Assembly (NCBI GenBank): GCA_010909165.1
Contig: MU008186.1
Span: 496,001-560,000, forward strand
DNA from: Anthoceros angustus
Taxonomy: Eukaryota > Streptophyta > Anthocerotopsida > Anthocerotales > Anthocerotaceae
Length of the DNA: 64,000 nucleotides
Direction: 5' to 3'
Position 1 is the stretch's first letter. The number at the start of each line of letters is the position of its first letter. This document shows positions 45,650-58,299 of the stretch, in pieces. The notes beneath the pieces were generated by a model. That model did no database searches and was not told the DNA's origin. It worked only from the letters and a program-made list of their open reading frames with translations. The position numbers and the translations under genes are program-made.

Positions 45650-47400
45650 GCGTGGCGGTCGAGCGACGGTCAAGAGTGAACTGCCGAGGATCGGACGTGG
45701 TCACCTCGGCCTCCGAGCCGTGAGAGGAGAGACGCCAAACCCAACGAGAGCACCGATCGAGGAGGGAGAACGTGGTCGAATTGTCGGACCAAGACGAGTA
45801 CGGGTACAAGGACGCCAACGGAAGAAGGTAGGACCCACGCCTAACCCATCGATGGCGCAGCCCATGGCCCCTACCGACCAAACAAGCGTACTCCATATTC
45901 GGAGGAAGAAGGAGCGGATGCGAGACCTTTGTGGAGGACTTCGTCCAAAGCCAACTTCAACGGAGAGGGAGTCGACGCCAGCTCATCCAGCTTTTCCAAG
46001 GGGTTCTCCGAGGACATGCTCAATGGTATCGGAGAAAGTACCGACCACGGAGAATGCCCCACCCGCCTCGCTTGAAGCTTTGAAAATGCCTTCTTAGAAC
46101 GGTTTCGAGGATCGACCAGAGGGTATGTATTATCAAAGTTGGAAAATCAAGCGAGGAAGAAGGAGAAGCCGGGCTCAGACATCGAGCGGTTCTATGCCCG
46201 AGGATCGGCATCCAACCCATACCACGATGCAAGCGGACGGTGGTTCGCGCCGGTCTAGCCAAACCCATGGCTGTGCACGCCGCTGGCCGAGAAGGACGTG
46301 GGCAAGGCGGTCGAGCGGCCGAAAACTACGAGGAATCGCTACATCGAGGATAAAGAAATCCGCTCAAGGAGGCAAGAAGAAGAAGAAGAAACGGGTTCGG
46401 GACTGAGGAGGAAGAGTCTTCGAGGAGGAGGAAGACCAATCGAGGTGTCTTGAGGAGGAGCAGTCCAAGAAGAGACGGAGGTCTCTAGCGAGGAAGAGTA
46501 TCCCGCAAGAAGAAGAGCAAGAAAGCCCCGCTAAAAAGAAGGTGGTAAGAAGGAGGTGGTGACACCAGCACCGGTCCGAGAAGCTCCACCGGACCCGACT
46601 CCCTCAAAGGAGGTAGCAGTCGCGGGAGGACCCGGAAAAGTGATAAAGAGAGTAGAGGACCGCGATAAACCAGTTAAGGACCGAGCGCGGAAAACACCGA
46701 CTACGGTGCGAACGTTCGTGCCGTGTGCCAAGAACACGGCCATTCGAATCCAACCGCCTCAAGGCCGGCATCAAGTGGACTACGAATACGAGGAGGAGGC
46801 CGAGGAGCAATGGGAAGAGGCCTATCGTCATGTGAAGCCCCTCCGGGCCGCGATATCCCAAAACCATGTATCCGCCAACCGGAGGTCCGTCATACAACGA
46901 GCCCCACCGATGCAAAGACCGCATGGGAGCCCTTCGTATCCTCCGTGACGGCCGTGGTCTGGAACTGCGGAATCTCGCCATTACTCCAACGCGTGTCCGC
47001 ACTCCAACGAGGTGGTAATGGGGACTTCGAGCAGGTGGCGATCGCAAGGTGCCGGGCATATGACAGACGCTATGTCCCAACCCCGCAAGGACGGTACGAT
47101 ATGCCACACCAAGCGGAGAACTCGACCACCAACGCCACCTCCTAAGACTGTGACCGCAAGTCAAGATGCTCCATGGAGTGGGAAGAGATTCCTGTGAGGT
47201 ACGCGAGATGGAAAGAACAAGAAGGTACGGGGTGTCGAAAGGAAGGGAGTTGGGAGTGGAAAATCTTGAGGTGTCTACTCAGAGTCAAGGAAGGAGCGAC
47301 GAGAAAGGCGCCATTGAAGAAGAACAAGATCGGAGGGCCACGGACGCCGAGGAAGGCAATCAAACAAATACCAGCAGAGGATCCGACCGATGAAGGAGGG
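45650..47400 (+). pseudogene. Gypsy gag, degenerate
   Basis: Gag-like sequence runs across several frames: SRRQLIQLFQGVLRGHAQ and WYRRKYR (about 45970-46050), then SWKIK and SDIERFYA (about 46138-46195), a lysine-rich stretch near 46370-46390, and a CCHC knuckle read as NCGESRHYSNACP with a two-base gap (about 46965-47005). Gag forms the particle and binds RNA when intact. Here it is interrupted at least five times. Confidence 0.75.
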
Positions 47401-48712
47401 CTGGACGGGCAGCTCACGAGGGATTACCCAAGGAAGTTCTCCGACAGATGTGGAGAAGGGAACGGTGCCTCCGACGGCGACGTTAGCTTCCACGGACGAG
47501 TCCGGAGGTGACCGAGATGTTGCAGGAGGAAATGCGCAAGCATCCGGAGAATACCGTAACAGTGACCGGGAGAGGATGAGGACGCAGCAGCAGGATCCTC
47601 GATTGGGGGTAGAAGCCTCTGCCCCCTTTAATGTGGCGGACCTGATGATGAATCAGCAGCACCTTGTGTCCTTTCGACAGCTGCTGAGGGATAACCCGAA
47701 ATACCGGCAAGAGGTCCGTCGGGCCGTTAGGGAAACCCAGCCTCGGCGGAGCACCAAAGCCAGGAAGGGTAGCACAGTGGAAGTGAGGGTGGTGTCCCAT
47801 ACGGACCCAGGGGCGCCAGTGGTACAAGTGGAGATTTCTGGATGTATCATCAAGGATGTACCGTTGGACACGGGTCCGAGTCAACCTCATCATCAAGCCA
47901 CGACGAAAATTGGGCTTCACATCCTTCAACCTCAACGAAGACTCGAGAATGGCGTATATGTCAAGAAGAGATCCGCGGGAGTTAACCGAGTCTTGGCCAC
48001 CATAGCCGGCACCCTACAAACCGGATTTTGTTGTGATCAAACCGCCGGACCATTAGGGTATGAGGTGTTGCTGGCCATGGCCGGGTTGGCCTGCACGCTA
48101 CACTTTGGAAGGAAGGAGATTCACTTCAAGCCGGTGGACTGGGACCCTAAGGTGCGAGAAGGGAGGGTTGCTATCACCTGGAGCAAGGACACCTATTGTG
48201 GGGAAACTGTGAGCACTACCGAAGGGTATACCTCAGCGGAGGACTCCACTGGCGACGAACAAGATAGTTCCGAGGAGGCGTACCCTTTCGCCAAGATCCG
48301 CTGGTCCGAGGAGGAGATGGACTACCGGCGGGATGCCTTTGGTGCGGAAGTGATTGATTGTTTTCGGGTAAACGCCACAACGGGCCGGAGGAAGGAAGTG
48401 AAGAGGAGGTCGGACCAAAGACAAGGGGAGACAAGAGTCGGACCAAGGAAAAGCGGACATCAAGGAGTAACACGATTCACCTCCGACGAGCTCTTGAGAA
48501 TGGGGATGCGAGAGGACGATCCCGAGAGGAGGACGAGGGGTTTGGACGCAATGAGGCAAAGACGAACGGAGACGGTGAACCCGGACGACGTGGAAGAAGT
48601 GGAGGTCCGCCAGCAAATTCTCAAGTTTAAGAAAGGCATGCCTCCGGACCAAGGAAGGACTAAAGCACTGGGGAGTTTTATGAGGTGTTCGCCTTCAAGG
48701 TCACGGACATGA
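47390..48712 (+). pseudogene. Gypsy gag end and aspartic protease, longest open frame
   Basis: A 440-codon open frame, the longest in the window. It begins with gag-type charged sequence (LMMNQQHLVSFRQLLRDNPK, about 47640-47705), then VVSHTDPGAPVVQVEISG and the protease active site VPLDTG (DTG at 47867-47875). After the DTG the expected N-L-I strand is out of frame until VLATIAGTLQTGFCCDQTAG and GYEVLLAMAGLACTLHFG, which match the second protease lobe. A charged linker with many E and D residues leads towards RT. The retroviral-type protease would cut the polyprotein as a dimer. Confidence 0.8.
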
Positions 48713-49470
48713 AGGGCATTCAAGAAGTGGGAGAGCATAAGATCGATTTGAAGCCGGAGCGTGCCACCGAATGGACAATACAAGCTCAACCCCAAGTATT
48801 CGATCAAGGTGAAGGAGGTCCTTGATAAGTACCGGAGGCAGACATCATTTTCCCCATCGTCACCGAGTGGGTCGCTACCGATTGTGGTGGTTCCCAAGAA
48901 ACAGCCAAATTGGGGTATGCCAAGATTGAGGAAGCTCAACGCGGAGAAGGACCACTTCCGATGCCATTCAGACGACATTTTGGACAAGGTGGTCGGACGG
49001 ACTACTTACTCCTTCCTCGGATGGCTACTCCGGATATAACCAATTGCACCTAAGGGAGTTTGACCGGGACAAGACGACCTTCACTACGGAGTGGGGTACG
49101 CTTGCCTACAAGAGAAGTGCCTTTGGGATGACCGAGCGCCAGGTCGCTCATGCGTATGGTGACCAACGCCTTCCGTGACTTCGAGGGACTTCATGGAGAT
49201 ATTCTGGATGATTTTGTGTGCATGGGGAGCAGGACAAACACCTTGGGCATCTAAGAAGGTGCTTGAGCGCCGGAGACTCAATTGAGCCTACACCCGAGAA
49301 ATGCTACTTTGGAATGACGGAGGGAATCTTGTGGACATCGGTGTGGCTGAATCGAGGTGGACCAGACAAGGTCCGGTCATCCTCCACCGACGAACCTAAA
49401 GGAGCCGAGAGGTTTCGGAATGGTGGGATACTACCGGTTTATTAAGGACTTTAAGAAGAGGCGCTAAGTT
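48713..49470 (+). pseudogene. Gypsy reverse transcriptase, degenerate
   Basis: Order and wording match gypsy RT: YKLNPKYSIKVKEVLDKYRR, PIVVVPKKQPN, LRKLNAEKDHF, DDILDKVVGRTTYSFLGW (48761-49039). Then in other frames come QLHLREFDRDKTTFT, TLAYKR.PFGMT, the active site LDD (49204-49212, in FMEIFLDDF-type context after a one-base loss), KCYFGMTEGI and GYYRRFIKDF-like words. At least four frameshifts separate these pieces, so the enzyme cannot be made as written. Confidence 0.9.
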
Positions 49471-49544
49471 GATGTAACCATCGCGAAGGAGGAGGTTTGG
49501 ACCCGGTCACGAGCGAGAGGAGGCCTTCGGATTTAGTAACACCT

Positions 49545-50010
49545 TGGTAAGCACGGTTCTAAGAGGACCGGACCGAGCAGAAATTTCATGTGTATGTAGA
49601 TGTGTCCGCTTTTGCTATCGGAGTAGTGCCGAGCCGGACGATAAGCGGCGGGATTATCCCGTACTACGCCGGACGATACCACCAGAACGAAAATACACAA
49701 CTAGAGCGCCAAGCATGTATGGTATATGTCGCCAAGAAATTCGACACTACCTACTACCCAAAGTGAGTTTGTGTTCTATGTAGACCACTTTTCAAGCATC
49801 CGGTGAATAAGAGACCGTCCGGACGGATAGCAAGGTGGATATTGTTGCTGCAGGAGTTCACGTCAAGTGGAAACAAGACAAGGGAGGCAGACCAAAATGC
49901 GATTTCGTCACGATTGAAAACAGAAAGTGTGTTGAGAGATCGTGAAGATGCTCCCGGATGAGACATTGGTTGCCGCAGAAAAGTACAACCGAGGAGCCCA
50001 GACAACCCCA
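49545..50010 (+). pseudogene. Gypsy RNase H, degenerate
   Basis: Plus-strand words across frames fit the RT-linked RNase H of gypsy elements: HVYVDVSAFAIG-like start (about 49590), DDKRRDYPV and YYAGR (about 49640-49680), ARQACMVYVAKKF-like, YYPK and FVFYVDHFSS (about 49770-49790), then GRIARWILLLQEF (about 49825-49860). Frames change between each. Confidence 0.8.
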
Positions 50011-50012
50011 AG

Positions 50013-51200
50013 CTACGAGAATCGCCTTAAGCGAGAAGGAGGGTCCGCCGTCCGACCCACGAAGAAATAGAGCGGTACTGGGAATGGAGCTTCCAAAATC
50101 ACTGTGATGAGGGAGGCATTCGCACTATGCTCGACCCTTCGTAATGTACAACGGTGTGTGTTCAAATTAGGGCCTGACGAGTAGAACGAAGGTACTTGCA
50201 ACCGGCAGAGACAGGAGCTGCCAAGGGAATGCACGAAGGATTGGGGTGGACACAGACAGTCACCACCAAAAGATTTTGAAGCGGATACCGGTGGCCAACA
50301 ATGTATGGGGACACCCACCGCTTAGAAGAAGTGTGATGCTTGTCAGGATCGGAAAGCCAACCCCGACGACAAAGGGCCGCTAGTACCGATATTGGCACCG
50401 CACCTTCAAAAGTGGGGTATTGACTTTGTTGGACCTATACACCACGACAAGACACACACAAAGGAGATACATCCCGTGGCAACGGACATCGCAGTGTGGG
50501 TAGAGGCGGTGCGACAAGAACGGACTCAAATACACGTGGCCAAATTCGCACGAGAACATCATAACCCGGATGATGTCCGCCGCTTGGTAAGTGATAGGGG
50601 AACCCATTTCCTTAATGATGTGGTGGCCGCCATGACGGAGTATTTCGCATCAATCATCGCAAGACGGCACCCTACAATCCTAAGGCCAATGGGTTGACAG
50701 AAGACAAATGGGCTCATCCGCAGGATCTCAATAAACTCAAGGAACTACGCCCATGATCGGATACCAAGTCGCCATCCGCACTGTATGCCCCGGACCAGAG
50801 AAGGTGACCACACAACGGACCCCTTACTTGACCTACGACACTCTCCGTAATGCCGAGAGTTTGAAGTGCCCACTTTTCGAGTAATGATGGAAGGGAGACT
50901 GATAAGAGGAAAGCCACGAGCGACTCTTGGGGTTTAAAAGACACGAGGATGGGAAGAAGCTCACCAAGATGCAGGTGCAAAACCAAAAGATTTGGCACGA
51001 TCGCCGATCATGGAATCGAGTATGTAAAGGAAGGGGACCGCCTCCTTTATGATAGTCGCATGCATTTTCTGCAAACTTCACCGAGATGGATGGGTCCGCA
51101 CTAAGTGGTGCAAGTATATGACAACGGGTCCGTCACCACGATGCCTAGATGGAGAGTCGCTGCCCACTGCAAACGGGTGGGTGAAGAAGTATCATGCTTA
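50013..51200 (+). pseudogene. Gypsy integrase, degenerate
   Basis: A zinc-binding end with CDACQDRKANPDDKGP (about 50335-50385) leads into QKWGIDFVGPIHHDKTHTKE (50392 on, first catalytic D), then RRLVSDRGTHFLNDVVAAMT (50578-50640, second D). PYNPKANGLTED with the catalytic E near 50698 follows in a shifted frame. Further downstream YLTYDT, VMMEGRLI, KMQVQNQKIWHDR (about 50970-51003), KEGDR.LLYDSRM and ANGWVKKYHA fit the C-terminal region, and the frame stops near 51200. It inserts cDNA into the genome when intact. Confidence 0.88.
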
Positions 51201-51220
51201 GTGTTGGCGAGACGCCAACA

Positions 51221-51235
51221 GATGAGAAGGGAGTA
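51221..51235 (+). other. Gypsy polypurine tract
   Basis: GATGAGAAGGGAGTA ends directly at the TG of the 3' LTR, the expected site for plus-strand priming. Confidence 0.7.
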
Positions 51236-54200
51236 TGTGGGCTATGCACTCGGGAGTTAAGAAATAAGTAGGGTTTTTTTAGGATTGAAGGATAAATAAG
51301 GCGAAAAGGAGGAATAAATTGGGGTAGCGCCGGACGAGGCTCCGAGTATACTCCGACTGGAGTGAACAACGGACCCCACCACTATGGCAAGCTCCGACTA
51401 CGCCGAGTAACGGATAAGTCCGAACCCACCTGTGTCAAAATAGGATAAGTACGCCAGTGAAAGTAACCCAGGAGCGAGGCGTGAGGATGACGAGGCGGCG
51501 CCACGTGGACGGCCCCGAGTGGAGGTCGGGCATGCAGGTCAGACTGAATGCCGCAGGCCGCAGGCAGTATTCACGCCCGCGGCCGCGCGCGCGGCGTAAG
51601 GCGGAAGCGAGGGTCGAGTAAGCCATGCACTCGCGCATGACAACGAAGAGGCGCCCGCCGCCAGCTTACTTCCACAAGCGCCAAGGAGGGAGGTCATGCC
51701 GCCAGCCTCCGCATCCTCACGCCTCCCTTGCGCCCGCAATCCGGCTCGGCGCTATCTTTTGGGCGCCGCCAGAGCGTGGCGCATCACAAGGTTGGAGCAA
51801 CGCGCGAAGGAGGAACATCGTGCCGACTCGCCGCCAGCCTACAAGAGAGGAGGAGAAAGCAATGGCACCCAAAAGCCGACGGAGTCTGGGAGCCATGGAC
51901 CGTGGAGCGCAACATTGTGACCCGCGCTATCCGGACTTCGGGCCCGGCCGGAGGAAGTGTGGGAATTGGTGCAGAGGCATCCGGACGTGTTCCAAATGGT
52001 CTCGACCTTTGACAACGCTACTCTAGTCCGGGAGTTTGCCCGAAGATGCGGCGATCAACAAGGAGGTCCGATCCAAGAACCTCCGGAGGACCCGAGGCGA
52101 TGGACCTTGAGGTCCCGAGGATGGCCTACAACCGCCCAAGGAGGAAGAAGGGGCGTGGTGCCGAGCCCCTTGCGGCGGGGAAGATAGGGCCGCCACGCGC
52201 GGCGAGGCTCGAACGCAGCGACAACCAACGGATGGTTGATATCCGATCCGGATGCCGAGTAAGGGCGGTAGCCCGGATCATTGTCCATTGAACTCGCCAC
52301 CAAGGTGGATCACCTTGGTGATAACTGGTATTCTCGCATGCGCCCAATGGGAAGAGAGCGGACTGGGAAGGATTATCTTCGCCTGTTCGGCCAGAGGCAC
52401 GCAAGCTAAGGAGCGAGAAGCCTCGCCATCGGGCCGACCCCATACCGATTCATGTATGGGGACATTTCGAGCTCTCAAGGAGGGAGAGCTTGAGCGGGCC
52501 CGGGGCCGGAGGCCCCGCCGGTAGAGCGTGCAAGGGCGCCTGAGGTGGGGGTCGCCCTTCAAGACCAAGCGACTCGGGAGGAGGACGATCGAGGATTCCT
52601 GACTCCATACGTCTGAGAGCGAACCCCTCACCACCTGTGGAAGTTTGGGAGGCGATTCCCCTTCCTCCTTTTGGTGCCCTCCGAGCAGCAGTGAGGGAGC
52701 CGATGCCGGAGGGCGCTGGCGGCCGACCGGCTAACAACCAACAACCACGACGGCCGAGCCCCGACGCCTCCGGGAGCCAAGAGGCGAAGACGGTGCCGCT
52801 TACCAACGCAAAGACCTCGAAGGTGGCACTTACCCCCGCCCACGGAGTGGCAAGAGGTCAAGAGGCGTAAGGAGGGCAGAAGGGACGTGGCCCAAGGAGC
52901 AGGAGGTCACCGCGCAGCCCCACCTCGAGCCGGGTCCTGCCCCCGGCTGTGAAGGGGCAAAAGAGCTTGCTCCCGACCCCTCACCTCCTCCGAGCCCTGT
53001 GAGAAAGAGGGCACAAAGGAGTTAGAGGCCAAGAGGGCCAAGAGGGTGAGACTGACCACCACTGTGACCCGAGGGTCCCGATTAGGTCCGAGAACCCCCC
53101 CGACTTACTCCGATCGGTATGGAGGTCCTTGGCGGACCGAGAAATGCCGGCTCCACTACGGACTTTGTGGGGCCTCACTGGCCGTGGAAGAAACACGGCG
53201 AGTCCTGCTACCGCCATGGACGGAATGCTTTGGGGTCTCTGTGGTGAGAAGACCTGTGAAGTGGAGGCCACCCGAGGAGGATGGTGGAACCCAAGAGCAA
53301 GTGAAGGCGGCCGAGGGCAAAGGAAAGGCGGAGTCCTCGCCGGATCGAGGAAGGGAAACGCCGGTGGCGGAGCGAGGCCCGCGGTTCAGCAGATCGGGTT
53401 AAGGTTCTTCACTGGCGAAACAAGCAAGCTGGGAGGCCCAAGCGGGCGGAGGACCTTGCAGCGAAGAGGGAAGCGCAGCAGAGGCGGAAGAGGCCCGGCA
53501 CAAGCAGAGAGAGCTCGGGACTGAGGCGGCCCGGCCAGAGTAGCGCCAAATGGGCGAGGCCTGTAAAGGCGGCGAAGGAGCCAAGTCAAGAGCGACCGGA
53601 TCACCATGACGTGATCGAACCGTGGAGAGAGGCAGCACCGAGGTTAACTCAAGGCCGTGACAAAGTGCTATGGAGCAAGGGCCAAGACTCGGGAGATAGA
53701 GGATCTCCGAGTACACAGGAGGTAGAAGGGAGGCAGCAGATGGAGGGCAGAAGGACACACTGAGCTACAACCCAAGATGCGCTTGAGCAAGCAGTGATTC
53801 TCAACGAGAGAATCCACGACTCGAGCACGAAACAGAGCCCGCCCGCCTCAAGACGGAGGAAAATCGCGACTATCCAAGGAGTTGGACGCTGCTGCCGTAT
53901 GAGCCGGAGGAAGTCCGAGCCTGGACGGAGGTATCCGACCGAGAGGGAGCCGCGGAGCTAAAGGCCGTAATGAACGGGAGCGCGAGCACCGGAAGCGTAA
54001 AAGAAGCCGCCGGTCCAGAGGCGGAAGGGAACGCCGCGCTATGGCGGTAAGTCGGGCGGAAAGGAAACGACGGAGCCGAGCAGGGGAGCAACAGCAGGAG
54101 GTGACCGAGGCCGCCTTGTAGCCTCGCGTGATACAGCCCACCACAACCGGGCAGAGAGGTGGCCCAACAAGCCGCAAAGACGCCCAACACTTATGGCGAG

Positions 54201-55704
54201 GGAGTATCGGTGCCCGCACACGTGGAAGAGGCAATTCAACAAGTCGATCTGTGACTTTGCCTATTACCACGCCGAGCCCCTCAAGGCGAGAAGCCTCGAC
54301 GCCCCGCAGACGGACTGACCGGAAGGCCAAGGAGATGAAGGCCACGGGACAAAGACAGGACCCTAGTGGCCTGCTTGAGATGACGGAGCGCGGAGAGGAG
54401 CAACCGAGGCGTAACGAGGAGCGGATGCGATCGAGGTAAGCACCCGCACCTCACCATGGAAGGAGGGCCAACGGCGAGTCACGGGCGATCGGGAACAGAG
54501 GACTGAGGGAGAGCCACGAGGAGTCCCGTGAGGGAGGAAACCCGGGCGTGAGTCCGACTTTGTCCGGACCCGGAGGAGGCCGGACCAAGTCCGACAATAA
54601 GTCCGACTTTGTCCGGACCAGAATAAGTCCGGACTCAAGTCCGGACTCATAAGTCCGGACCAAGTCCAATAACCGACCGAGGTCCGGACCTGAGACAAGG
54701 TCGGACCTAGCCGGCCGACCTGTTAAGCCGACTCAAGTTCTGTGAGTCGAGACAGACCTCGAGGACCGGTCGGCAAGAAGGAGGAGCCCCTTCGACTTAC
54801 GCTTAGGGGAGCCGAGAATGGTGGCCCCACCGGGCGACCTGTGGAGGCCAGGGAGGATGACGCCGTGGTAACGGGCGCTGTCGACCGCCAGAGCCCAACC
54901 CGGCTGTGATTCCGGGAGAGGAGGGCCCGCCACGGATCATCCGATTGGGTGCACCACAACCGCTGACGGGGATTGACCACCCATTCCGAGGGCCTGTGGA
55001 CCTTCCCACACAAGGCGAAGGAGATAGGGGGATAGGATGGTAGGCGTCGATTAGGGTATACCGAAATGGCTATCACCGTAATAGGGGTGTAATAAAGACG
55101 CCACCTTGGGCGCAGATAAGAGGGCCGAGGTCCTAGTAAAGCATCTTTCTTGGTGTTGATGCCGCTCTGCACCTTTGTGAGTCTTCTTGCTAACGTGAGT
55201 CCCGAGTCACCGAAAGGTGCACGGCGCCCGGGAGATTGATCAAGGTCCCGTGACGACTTAACGCTGCTGTGGTGTGTGCGGGAAGGGTGATCGGTGATCC
55301 GTGTTTCGCCCGAGCCGCGTCCGACACCGAACGGACGAACGCTGTGAGCCGGAGGAACTCCGGAGGGTGTAGAGCCCGGACGGAGAGGCCCGGAACGACG
55401 GAGGAGGTCCGGATCACAGAAGCTTTTTCTAAGATCAAGAGTGTAGCGTGAGAGAGAGAGGAAAGGACCGATGCGTGAGGGATGTATGTGAACGATACGG
55501 ACGAACGGGTCCTTAACGCTTGGCCATACCGGCAGACGGTACGCTGTGAGTAGTTAGGATGTGTGTGTGCCGACCGAACGAGCGCTAAGGACGGTAAGAA
55601 TCACCAAACGCGTAAACGGGCCTATCATTCCTTTGGGAACGGACTTCTTCCTACAACGACACGGATTGTGCGCTACCGCGGCCATCAAGAAAAGTCCCGC
55701 CACA
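51236..55704 (+). repeat. Ty3/gypsy 3' LTR (4.5 kb)
   Basis: Matches 39887-45580 apart from the missing tandem unit and many small indels. It ends GTCCCGCCACA, after which unrelated sequence begins. Palindromic AAGTCCGGACT-type repeats lie at about 54590-54665, as in the 5' LTR. Confidence 0.9.
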
Positions 55705-56704
55705 CGCCAAAGATTGGCCCGCAGCAGGAGGATAATGGCTTGTATAATGTGCGTATGGCATCCGTGTTTGTTGATTATACTCACCGCACATGATGTATGT
55801 ATGCTGCACCACCTCTAGTCCATATGTCCGAATGAATTCTCCAATTAGCACAATGCCCTCAATTCCGGGTTGGTCACACGACACGATGACTTCAAGCGGT
55901 GGAGATCACCAAGTCCGCTATCTCTGTCTTGATCGTCGAATGATATTAAATCCAAGATCTTGCCATTTTCAAAAGCAATTTGGGAGGAAGCAAGCCATTA
56001 AAACGCTTTAAGCTTGTTGAGGGTGGTTTCTTCGTGCACGTGTGTGTGAATGCATTGCGTAGTGACCACTGGATATTCGAGATGAAGACATAAGTCGATC
56101 ACTAACAACAGGGATGTTGGCTTGCTGTGATGTTTCTAGGAGGAAAGGATTGTCCAGATTCTCGGAAAAGAGACCTATGAATGACGAACAGGACGATGTG
56201 AACAGGACGATGAGAACAGTGCAACGATACCAGGAACAAGACGGTTGGATGATAACTTATCAGACCTAAGAGGTCAGCTTTGTCCTCGTTTGGCTTTGAG
56301 CTAAAATGAGGACGGTGGTCGGGCTGCCATGAATACGCTTGAGTGGATCAAAACAAACCCCCACAAACATCTACACAACACGCAGAAGCATGATATAAGT
56401 CTAACAAAGTTCACTTGGAGATCCATGCAATGACTATAAACTAGGAGTATTTCACAAACCGAGTGATGACGGTTATATTTGGAAGGTGGCTCTCGATGGT
56501 TGGTAACAAGCACGTCTCCTCTTCGGATGATCATCCCGTAAATGTGCAAAAGAAGATGCGCAACTTACCACCTTGTGACTTGTATTATGTGACAGATTAG
56601 TTATACATTTTAGCTGATGGGGAGTGTAGAATAGCAACAATTTGCCAAGAATTTAGTTGCCAAGGCACGGCTTGACATTGCTCTAAGTGGATGGGTACAT
56701 GAGA
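55705..56704. other. Intergenic between gypsy element and duplication copy 2
   Basis: A few short frames on both strands (for example plus 55790-56011 and minus 56301-56549) carry no recognised domain. The last 60 bases before 56705 differ from the sequence left of copy 1, marking the duplication edge. Confidence 0.45.
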
Positions 56705-57542
56705 CGCATTTGCCACCGTGCTCCATCGACTAAACAAGGCACAAGAAAAATCAAGCGATTCCTCTTGCCAAGACCGCCACTTGAGCTTGAAGGTCACTTA
56801 ATTCCAAATTCCATATAGGTTCTGAAATAGAAAATAGAAAATAATACAAAATAGAACCTTTTTAATATAGTATATATAATAGAAAATAGATCCTTTTATG
56901 AATATAGAACCTAGAACCTAGGTCCAATATAGCGTCCAATCAACGGCCCTTTCCACAACATGTACATGGTGTAGAAGACAGGACATTCCAGTGTCATGCC
57001 ACAGAAAAACAATCGTTGGAGCTTTGGTTCTGCAACTGGGCCATCCACATTTCTCCAGAACAATTGGTCTAAGAGGATGCTCAGCTTTAGAAGCAGACAA
57101 AAAAACCTTCCCATAATGCAGGAACTTGCACAACGTGTTGAGAGCATACAACTCGAAAGGTGAGCAAACTTACTTCAAACTGTTGGTAACTCCAATGCCA
57201 TGGATTCTTACATCACTTATGAGGATCTTCCTATTTTGCCCCATACCTAGAATAAGGATGGCAACGCAAGAAACTCGCTGAGGCTTGGATGACACCCTAG
57301 AAACAATAGTGGCGCTGATGAAAACAAACAAGTCAGTTCTAACTGTCCTGAAGATTACTTACTCTCTACGAAACTGCTTGACAAACACTCCTGCATAATC
57401 ACCATCAGAGGGAGCACCTATCATCATCGCTGTGTCCGTACCCTGGAAGACAGATATTCACGGAAGAAATATCAGTCAACCACCTCATGGAGGGCACTTC
57501 AGGCAGTTCTACAACCATCTGCCATGGGGATCAGGCCCAGGA

Positions 57543-57833
57543 GTAGAATGCTACCCACCTCACAGGAGGGCATTACTCCAGCCAGTCATGTTTCTTTTGT
57601 GTGCCTCCTTCAGGCCTGTGCCAGTGTCGGAGCTTTGCATCAGGCATGAGACCACATCTCTTTGGCCAAAGAGATGTGGTCTCATGGACTGCCATGATTG
57701 CAGGTATGCTCAGCATGGTCTCGGTCAAGAGGCCCTCACTTTGTATGCAAGTATGCAGCGTGAGGCTTGACTGCTCCAAATCATGTCACATTCGTGTGCC
57801 TGTCATGAGACCACTTGTCCTGCCTATTGTCCC
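57543..57833 (+). pseudogene. PPR repeat fragment, copy 2
   Basis: Copy of 20230-20520 with QRDVVSWTAMIAG and YAQHGLGQEALTLYASMQRE, one residue different from copy 1 (G for S). It is equally truncated. Confidence 0.75.
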
Positions 57834-58014
57834 ACCACTGTCTAGGATCTGAGAACAGGTCCTGCCATAACAGCTCCAGCCTGGCTCTCTTCAAAGCTTC
57901 CTGGCTGATATCAATCCCTGCAGACGAAGCTGCGGCTGGCGGGCATGTAGAATCGACACGGATCCATGGTCGTTGCTCAGTCCTTGGTTGCGAATCCTTG
58001 GCCGAACTACCCAA
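57781..58014 (-). pseudogene. OSB-like (PDF motif) fragment, copy 2
   Basis: Identical in translation to 20468-20701, with LLWQDLFSDPRQWWDNRQDK. The OB fold is absent here too. Confidence 0.45.
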
Positions 58015-58299
58015 GTCTGGAATCGGAAAAGGGATTCACTGAGCTCACAGCCATAGCTCCCTACGGATTTTATTAAAGTAATTTTCATATTATAGTGGAA
58101 TCAAAAGTATATACGGTATTGTTGAAATTTTAATGTAGGTAGATAGGTATTACCGTTGTCAGTAAGTGGAGTTACTTAACAGGACGACATCTAAGAACAA
58201 AGGCCACTACCTCGAAAGCTCCCGAACTCGTTCATACTCTGCGCAGTGCGGTCTGTGTGAAAGCTGAGGCCTGTGCACTGCACAGAGAGCGCTGTGGTC

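Larger units (their letters stand above)
39887..55704 (+). mobile_element. Ty3/gypsy retrotransposon with very long LTRs
   Basis: A 15.8-kb element on the plus strand. Its 5' LTR is 39887-45580 (5694 bp) and its 3' LTR is 51236-55704 (4469 bp), both starting TGTGGGCTATGCAC and ending CCACA. A primer-binding-like TTTTGGCGCTGCGGG lies at 45581-45595 and a purine tract at 51221-51235. The internal region encodes gag, aspartic protease, reverse transcriptase, RNase H and integrase in gypsy order (integrase last), all with frameshifts. The TGGCGC-type primer site recalls Tat/Athila-like lineages. The LTR length difference is explained by a 1.3-kb tandem duplication inside the left LTR. It is GC-rich relative to its flanks and shows no clear target-site duplication. 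Confidence 0.92.

Noticed and set aside
47390-48712. 440-codon frame as a host gene
   Set aside because: It has a retroviral-type DTG protease site and sits between gag and RT of the gypsy element, so it belongs to the transposon.
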